A stretch of DNA of 64,000 nt from Steromphala cineraria (taxonomy: Eukaryota > Mollusca > Gastropoda > Trochida > Trochidae), in assembly GCA_916613615.1 (NCBI GenBank), contig OU744733.1:34945939-35009938 (forward strand), given 5' to 3'. This document shows, one piece after another, positions 58,427 to 64,000 of this stretch (positions are counted from its first letter, which is position 1; each line of letters starts with the position of its first letter). The notes under the pieces were generated by a model. That model worked only from the letters and a program-made list of their open reading frames with translations. It did no database searches and had not been told where the DNA came from. The position numbers were made by a program, and so were the translations under genes.

Positions 58427-58855
58427 TTAAAGGCACCACTTGAGCGGCTTTCATCCGCCATTTTGAAAGGTTAGCATTGCAAGAAAACAAATGTGCTGTA
58501 ATATGCTTATTCATTAACAAAATTAAGTAATAACTACTTGATTCATAGAAGAGAAGCATATATACAAATAATTCATAATAAAAGTTATCAGCTGCTATAG
58601 CATTTTGTCGTTGTAGTGCATTCCACGATCGTAGCTTCGATGATTGGCTTCATTTCACAATGTTTTTATTTTTTGAGCGATACACTTTATTTTTTGTTAA
58701 ATTGTCAAATCTTTAACAACTAAAATGCTTATCTCATAAACATTTATGAAATTAAGTGTGAAATTATCATGTAAAAATCATATAGAATTGTAAACAGGAA
58801 AGTCTTCATGAATTTCGTTTCCACAAAAAATACCCCGCTCGAATGGTCCCTTTAA
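58427..58855. mobile_element. Family A MITE, complete
   Basis: 429 bp from ttaaaggcaccacttgagcg to cgaatggtccctttaa. Provides the uninterrupted reference for the split copy at 16440-18209. Confidence 0.9.
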
Positions 58856-60197
58856 GTAATTAGTAACAAAACGAAACCTTTGAAACCCAAATTTAACTGA
58901 ATCAAATAAAAATAAAAATACAGTGGAACAAGTCACTTTAATTCTGAACAGTGTACATGTAAAACCCTAACCATATTAGAAGTAAATCCCATAATTTAAC
59001 CTTTATTAATCACCAAAGGTCAACATCAACAGCAACAACTTCATTTCCTTCTGCCAGAGTTAAATCAGTTTGAAGAAATCTATCTCCCCACAAGTGGTAC
59101 ATCCAGATAATCAAACTGGTCTTTGCAATCAATAAGCATGGTCGTATTGGACTACATGACCTCAGCTGCCATTCACAAACCCTTTCCCAAACTACAGTGG
59201 CTACCACTATGTCAAGATGAAACCCATTCATTATGGTCCTGCCAATGTCCAGCTTGCTGATTTCAACAATGAATAAAGTCTTATCTGAATCTCTTATTGT
59301 TAGAAAATGCGAGTCTATTATTCAAATGTTAAAATTATGAAATCCCATAAGGACATCTCTTTGGATTATCATAAATTGGGGTAATTATTGTATTTGAATA
59401 TGATTTCATGCGGTGATCATATTGGTAAAATGAGAATTTATTATATTTCTTTATCTAAAATGTTAATAAAAAAATAAATTTGCTACATTGTCTTTTTTTT
59501 TACAAATACCATTATCAATATCTGTGAGTAAATTAGTTTTTAAAATTTGCGACATTCAATTAAATTCTTTTAAATGGCTGTCGAATTCTTAGGTCATAAT
59601 GAATTTATTCCTTTTCTAAATGAGATCCAAAATAATGCATTTAATTCCTCTGACTCAAGGTAATCTTCCATAATAGATAGTTTTAATCCCTTAATAGGTC
59701 ATAAATAATGTAAATGAATGTTTGATTCAACCCACACCCACATTCTAAACATTATTAATATACATGATTCAAAACCACTTTGTCGAGGATGCCACCCACA
59801 ATAATTTCTCAAATTCTCCTGTGACCATATTTCACTTGTCCAATGCAGTAATAAAAATGATCTCACCTACTTACCCATGTAGCCTTAACTTGATATGGTA
59901 TTCTCTATACTTGATAAGACACCCACATATAAATCAATTACCATCACTTAGAAACCTATCGGGGATTTCGTCTATTGTTTTGGAGGTCTCTTGTATTCAC
60001 GTAAGGAGGGTTTACATTGGGAAGTCAGGGCATTATATTCACATGTAACACCTACTCGGGGAGTTGGAAGGTTTTTATATTCATATGTAACACCTACTCG
60101 GGGGTTGGAAGGTTTTTATATTTCAAAGTCAAAGGGTTTTATATTCCTATGTGTAACCTAACCCCTAAGTCCACATTATCTTGAAAAAACTTACAAT

Positions 60198-60273
60198 GCT
60201 TCCGATGTGCGGGATTCGAACCCTCAACCCTCTGAACCATAAGCTAGCACTATAACCACTACTCTAACGGGCC
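60198..60273 (-). other. tRNA-like sequence, probable pseudo-tRNA or SINE head
   Basis: On the minus strand: ggcccgttagagtagtggtt (A-box-like) and gggttcgaatcccgc (B box) with tRNA spacing, but the anticodon arm and T stem do not pair cleanly. No SINE body is recognised next to it. Confidence 0.6.
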
Positions 60274-60724
60274 TTTGAAGTGAAGGTTATGTTAAACAAT
60301 CTATTGATTGAAGATCAGATTTCAGTCCAAAAAATCGGCCCTAAAGCATTAGGAAATCCAATTGCACTCTAATTCCAATTTTAAATGCATACAAACATTC
60401 AAAATGGATATTAACAGTGTTACACCTTTTCATTTGTGATAAATTTAAAGGATCCAAATACGGTGTCAACCACGTGACTTGTCGATTGTCATTTGTAAAA
60501 CCTTACACCTCGAAGAATGCTTTGCACGTGCATTATGTGCTATGTCAATATCAAAAAGTCGTCTGAACACAATGCTTTTTTTTAAGGAAATTCATTTTAA
60601 TCTTTTATATTCAGAATTGAAGCGACAGTATACAGTAATGTAATCCAATAATAAATGTTAAAATTAACGGACGAACATGAATCCTTGATATTTGTTGTTT
60701 TTCTCTCAATTTTTATGATCAGTC

Positions 60725-60796
60725 GGAAAGAAAGCCTCGCGGGTAGTAAGACCTCAAGCTTCGCTTTCGGTCTTACTTTCCGCTCAGCTTTCTTTC
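60725..60796. repeat. Imperfect hairpin, GC-richer
   Basis: ggaaagaaagcctcgcgggt agtaagacc pairs with ggtcttactttccgctcagctttctttcc around tcaagcttcgctttc. Three paired blocks with bulges. Function unknown. Confidence 0.75.
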
Positions 60797-61429
60797 CTCA
60801 GGTTTTGAAATCCCAAGCATAACCTCGTTCTCGTGTTTTAACTCTAACAAAACATCACACCGATACTTCACCAAACATTTAAAACCCTCCCTCTTTCCAA
60901 TGTAATTTTAACATAACTCTTCCTGTAACAAAATGATTCGGTATTCTCTACATTTGATGTGACACCCACATGTAAATCAATCACCATCACAAAACATCAC
61001 ACAGATTGACTTTACCAAACATTTAAAGCCCTTCCCCTCTCCCATGTAAATTTTCACTTGCTTCTCTACCTATGATACAATGATTTGTTATTCTCTACAC
61101 TCGATGAGGCACTCACATATAAATCAATTACCATTACAAAACATCACACAGATTGACTTTACCAAACATTACCCCCTCTCTCCCATGTGTTTTCAGTATA
61201 GAAAATAAATGAAATAATCATTAAGCCTGATCAACTCAAAAATATTTTCAGCATCCATTTCAATATCAAGAACTTACTACACAGCAACACAACAATCAAC
61301 GAAAAAATATCAAAGAATCCCATTTTTTTATTTCACAAAAAATAAACTTTAATTTTCTCAATCTACCAGTACCATTTGTTCACAATTTCTCATCTGATTC
61401 TAACCAATATTTCCATAATCTACTTCCAG

Positions 61430-61700
61430 ACTCCACAAAAACATTCCTGTATCTACAGGAAATTATCAAACATCCAGCGACCCCATACGAACCCCGAGTT
61501 ACAAGGAACGCCAAACTTATCATTCCTCTTTGAGTGCTGAATCGATTATCCAACGTCATGACAGGCGTATAACGCTCGTAACTACCAGATTGAATCATAC
61601 GCCATCATACCGACTGGGGACTACAAAGGCGTGAATACGAGCCAATCAATGATGACAATTTGTTCATCTCGGCTTCATTACGCTTCCGAACTTGTCTGTA
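61430..61700. promoter_or_regulatory. CpG-rich patch, possible promoter or first exon
   Basis: About 14 CpG in roughly 220 bp within AT-rich DNA, with a minus-strand ATG frame (61598-61380, 72 codons) starting inside and a gattggct CCAAT-like box on the minus strand near 61646. No recognised protein and no clear donor. This is a candidate only. Confidence 0.3.
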
Positions 61701-62384
61701 AAGAGCCCAAATTGACTCAGACCTAAAAAAGGATTCATATTTTGAAGTCAGAATAATTCGCTTGTTGATTATCAGATCTAAGATGAATGGTGACGATTTT
61801 GTACATATTTAATCTGTTTGTAATCCCTGAATTAGAACCAAAGTTGAACTTTAAAAAATTGTTTCAAATATAATGAACTAATAACAATATTTGAGCTCCA
61901 TAACAACAAGGAAAATGAAACATTGGTATGTGACCTAATTGTGTTAACATGTAGAAGTTATTGAATTTCACCATGTACTTTTTAAAAAAGAAAATTAAAC
62001 TTGACTTTAACTTTAAACTGATTTTATAACATAAAACTCAGTATAAGATTTTGAGTTTTACTAAAGATCCAAATAAAACAAATGATCAATTCAACTACAA
62101 TTTCAATCTTTCATTCAAAATCATAGTAATTATTTCAACCTAAAATGAAAACTGTATAACTTAACTGCTTTGTCAATGCTTTTCTAAGAATCATTATTTT
62201 CTCCAATTTGTATAACTAAAAGGAAACAGAATGTTATTCAGCTGAACAACAGTTTTAACAGCTTTTGGCTTTGTCGTACTGAAAATACTTCATGTCTCTG
62301 TACTAATCTTTATTTTCCATCACTAAATTAGAAAACAAAGGAAAGAAACACTAGCCGATGCTCCTACTCAAATGACTCGGGGCA

Positions 62385-62749
62385 TTAAAGGGGCAGTAGC
62401 ACGTTTTTTGATACTTTTATATTTCAAATATCTCACTGATAATTGTAAGTAAATGCTAAATGTATTATATTGACAGTGTCAGCACTCTCATTACACAAGT
62501 CAATCATCCATAGTCAGAGGACAAAGTATGAAAATTCACATTAAATCCATTGGCGGCCATTTTTGTGTGAACACCTTTAATTCATTTTGTGTAAGAAAAA
62601 TGAATCGCATGGCTAAACTTTATGTTATATGTTTGAACTATTACTGCTCAATTTAGTTTCAATACATAGTCTTTCAACCGGAACATTTTATTTTCATTTT
62701 CCTGACATCACCTTATATCTCCCCTAAAAACGTGCTACTGCCCCTTTAA
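62385..62749 (+). mobile_element. Family C MITE copy
   Basis: 365 bp with intact TTAAAGGGGCAG ends, plus orientation. Confidence 0.92.
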
Positions 62750-62783
62750 AGACTAACTACTCTCTATCATTAACTCCTTCTAC

Positions 62784-63720
62784 AGGAACTCTTGCTCGTA
62801 ATCATAGAGGAAGATAAACAAACATGGAACAGGGATCAAAATATCCTGGCTGTACTTAGAGGGGAGTGTAGGTTGTGGAATTTTGGGTCCTTGATGACAT
62901 TTATCATAGAGGAATAGAAACAAACATGGAACAGGGATCAAAATATCCTGGCTGTACTTGAAGGGGATTGTAGGTTCTGAATTTTTGGTCCTTGATGACA
63001 TTTATCATGGGGAAACATGAACTGACATGGAAGGGGAATCAAAAAGTCCTGGCTGAATTATGACAGGATTGTAGGTTCTGGAATTTTTGTCCTTGATGAT
63101 ATTTATCATGGGGAAACATGAACTGACATGGAATTGGAATAAAAATATCCTGACTGAATTAAGACAGGATTGTAGGTTCTGGAATTTTGGTACTTGATGA
63201 TAATTATCATGGGGAAACATGAACTGACATGTAAAGGAGATCAAAATATCCTGGCTGAACTTATAGAGAATTTTGGGTTCTGGAATTTTGGTCCTTCATT
63301 CTTTGACATTCATCATGGGGGAACATAGCCTTACATGGAGGGGGTTGTAGGTTCTGGAGGTTCTGTCTTTGATGACATTTATCATAGAGGAATAGAAACA
63401 AACAGGGAAGACGAATCAAAATATCCTGGCTGATGGAATTATAGGTTCTGGAGTTCTGGTCCTTCATGACATTTATCATGGAGGAACACAAACTGACATG
63501 GAGTGGTATCAACATACGCTATTGTTGGTTTACCAATCTGGTTTCTTTTGGAAATAAATATCTTTAAACCAACTGATCAAAATTTCCTGGCTGAACTTAC
63601 AGTAGACGGAATTGTTGGTTTTGGTCTGTAATGGCATTAATCGTGAAGGAACATAAACTGACATGGATGGGGATCAAAATATCCTGGCTGACCTAAGACA
63701 GGATTGTAGGTCCTGGAGTT
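62784..63720. repeat. About 100-120-bp tandem repeat, eight units
   Basis: Units carry atcaaaatatcctggctgaa, ttgtaggttctggaattttg, tgatgacatttatcat and gaaacatgaactgacatgga. Spacing varies by indels. The minus-strand frames across it are repeat translations. The rightmost unit (63590-63640) contains a minus-strand attacag|...|gtaagt pattern, noted in the findings. Confidence 0.9.
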
Positions 63721-63751
63721 CACATGACGATCATCATGAATACAAGAAAAT

Positions 63752-64000
63752 GTACCGTATATTTCAATGTATAAGGTGAGTTTTTTATGCCAGAAATTAG
63801 GGGGTCAAAGAAGGGGGTCGCCCAATACACAAGGTAAAAAACTAGAGGCCAAGTGAGGGGTATCTGCCAACCCAACAAGTCAAGCGAGTCGATGTTTACA
63901 CCGGATGTCCATTACACAATGTTATCTCAAATTTAATCTTTGTCTTATTGTTATTTTAAAATGAAAATATAGAGAGAAATATGAATGAAAATTCAAAATA
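63752..64000. mobile_element. Possible start of an element with accgtatatttca end, cut by the window
   Basis: gtaccgtatatttcaatgta taaggtgag followed by gggggtcgcccaatacac aaggt resembles terminal and subterminal repeats of DNA transposons. The other end is outside the window. Confidence 0.4.

Larger units (their letters stand above)
58856..62384. other. Mostly unexplained spacer
   Basis: A minus-strand frame 59231-59010 (73 codons) is Trp-rich and not obviously repeat, but has no recognised family or splice context. 60030-60120 has a short duplication (tgtaacacctactcgggg). 60960-61190 repeats a tcacacagattgactttacc motif. No gene is claimed. Confidence 0.35.

Noticed and set aside
59010..59231. 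Minus-strand 73-codon frame, Trp-rich
   Set aside because: Looks more protein-like than most but has no recognisable family, acceptor or donor; left as unexplained spacer.
60198..60273. Functional tRNA gene
   Set aside because: A and B boxes are present, but the anticodon arm and T stem do not fold well; more likely a pseudo-tRNA or SINE head.
62780..63515. Minus-strand frames with repeated ILIPVPCLF-type segments
   Set aside because: Translation of the tandem array; unit lengths vary and break frame.

Overview
This window looks like animal nuclear DNA, most likely from a bivalve mollusc. It is AT-rich, its genes are split by phase-consistent GT-AG introns, and it is packed with short non-autonomous transposons, a tRNA-derived SINE and mollusc-type SINE tails (runs of actcactcactc after a 'gaaatattgcccaaacggcg'-like motif). 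The species is inferred from repeat style and is not proven. There is no operon, CRISPR array, rRNA or clear functional tRNA gene. Most open frames above 60 codons are chance frames in AT-rich or repetitive DNA; the real coding sequence was recovered by joining exons.

Three genes are visible. (1) 703-4841, plus strand: the last five exons of a RETREG/FAM134 ER-phagy receptor, with most of the reticulon-homology domain, an acidic tail and a C-terminal LIR motif. Its 5' exons lie left of the window. (2) 31415-14199, minus strand: a ten-exon gene, apparently complete, for a protein of about 525 residues. It carries two PAR-binding zinc fingers (PBZ), a coiled coil, a PARP catalytic domain with a visible H-Y-E triad, an acidic linker and a C-terminal BRCT domain. 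This PAR reader/writer/BRCT arrangement is the most interesting gene here. Genes 1 and 2 converge. (3) 57757-55756, minus strand: the last two exons of an unrecognised gene whose 5' part is probably to the right.

The second theme is minisatellites seeded at splice junctions. The PARP gene has three arrays (about 19.7-20.0, 26.6-27.7 and 28.1-29.9 kb), each made of copies of the adjoining exon's 3' end plus its 5' splice site. It also has a duplication across a 3' splice site (20.2-20.4 kb). RETREG intron 2 (in-window numbering) carries degenerate copies of its own 3' splice-site region. The arrays supply many decoy splice sites, and in one case 54-nt phase-0 exon-like copies that could lengthen the coiled coil.

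The rest is mobile DNA. Family C (about 365 bp, ends TTAAAGGGGCAG, eleven copies), family A (about 425 bp, ends TTAAAGGRACC) and family D (about 420 bp, TTAAAG plus ACACAGAGTAT) are TTAA-flanked MITEs resembling T2/Kolobok elements. Families B and E share a different plan: 5' hairpin, AGCTCA box, internal tandem repeats, GACG-type microsatellite, 3' hairpin, GAGCTAAAAA end. They look Helitron/Helentron-like or Pearl-like. There are also foldback and palindromic elements, a Mutator-like 748-bp element with long inverted ends, and several simple tandem arrays. Stretches 8011-9920, 33607-34626, 34994-36435, 38839-40253, 43861-45593, 48491-51295 and 58856-62384 hold little that can be named.
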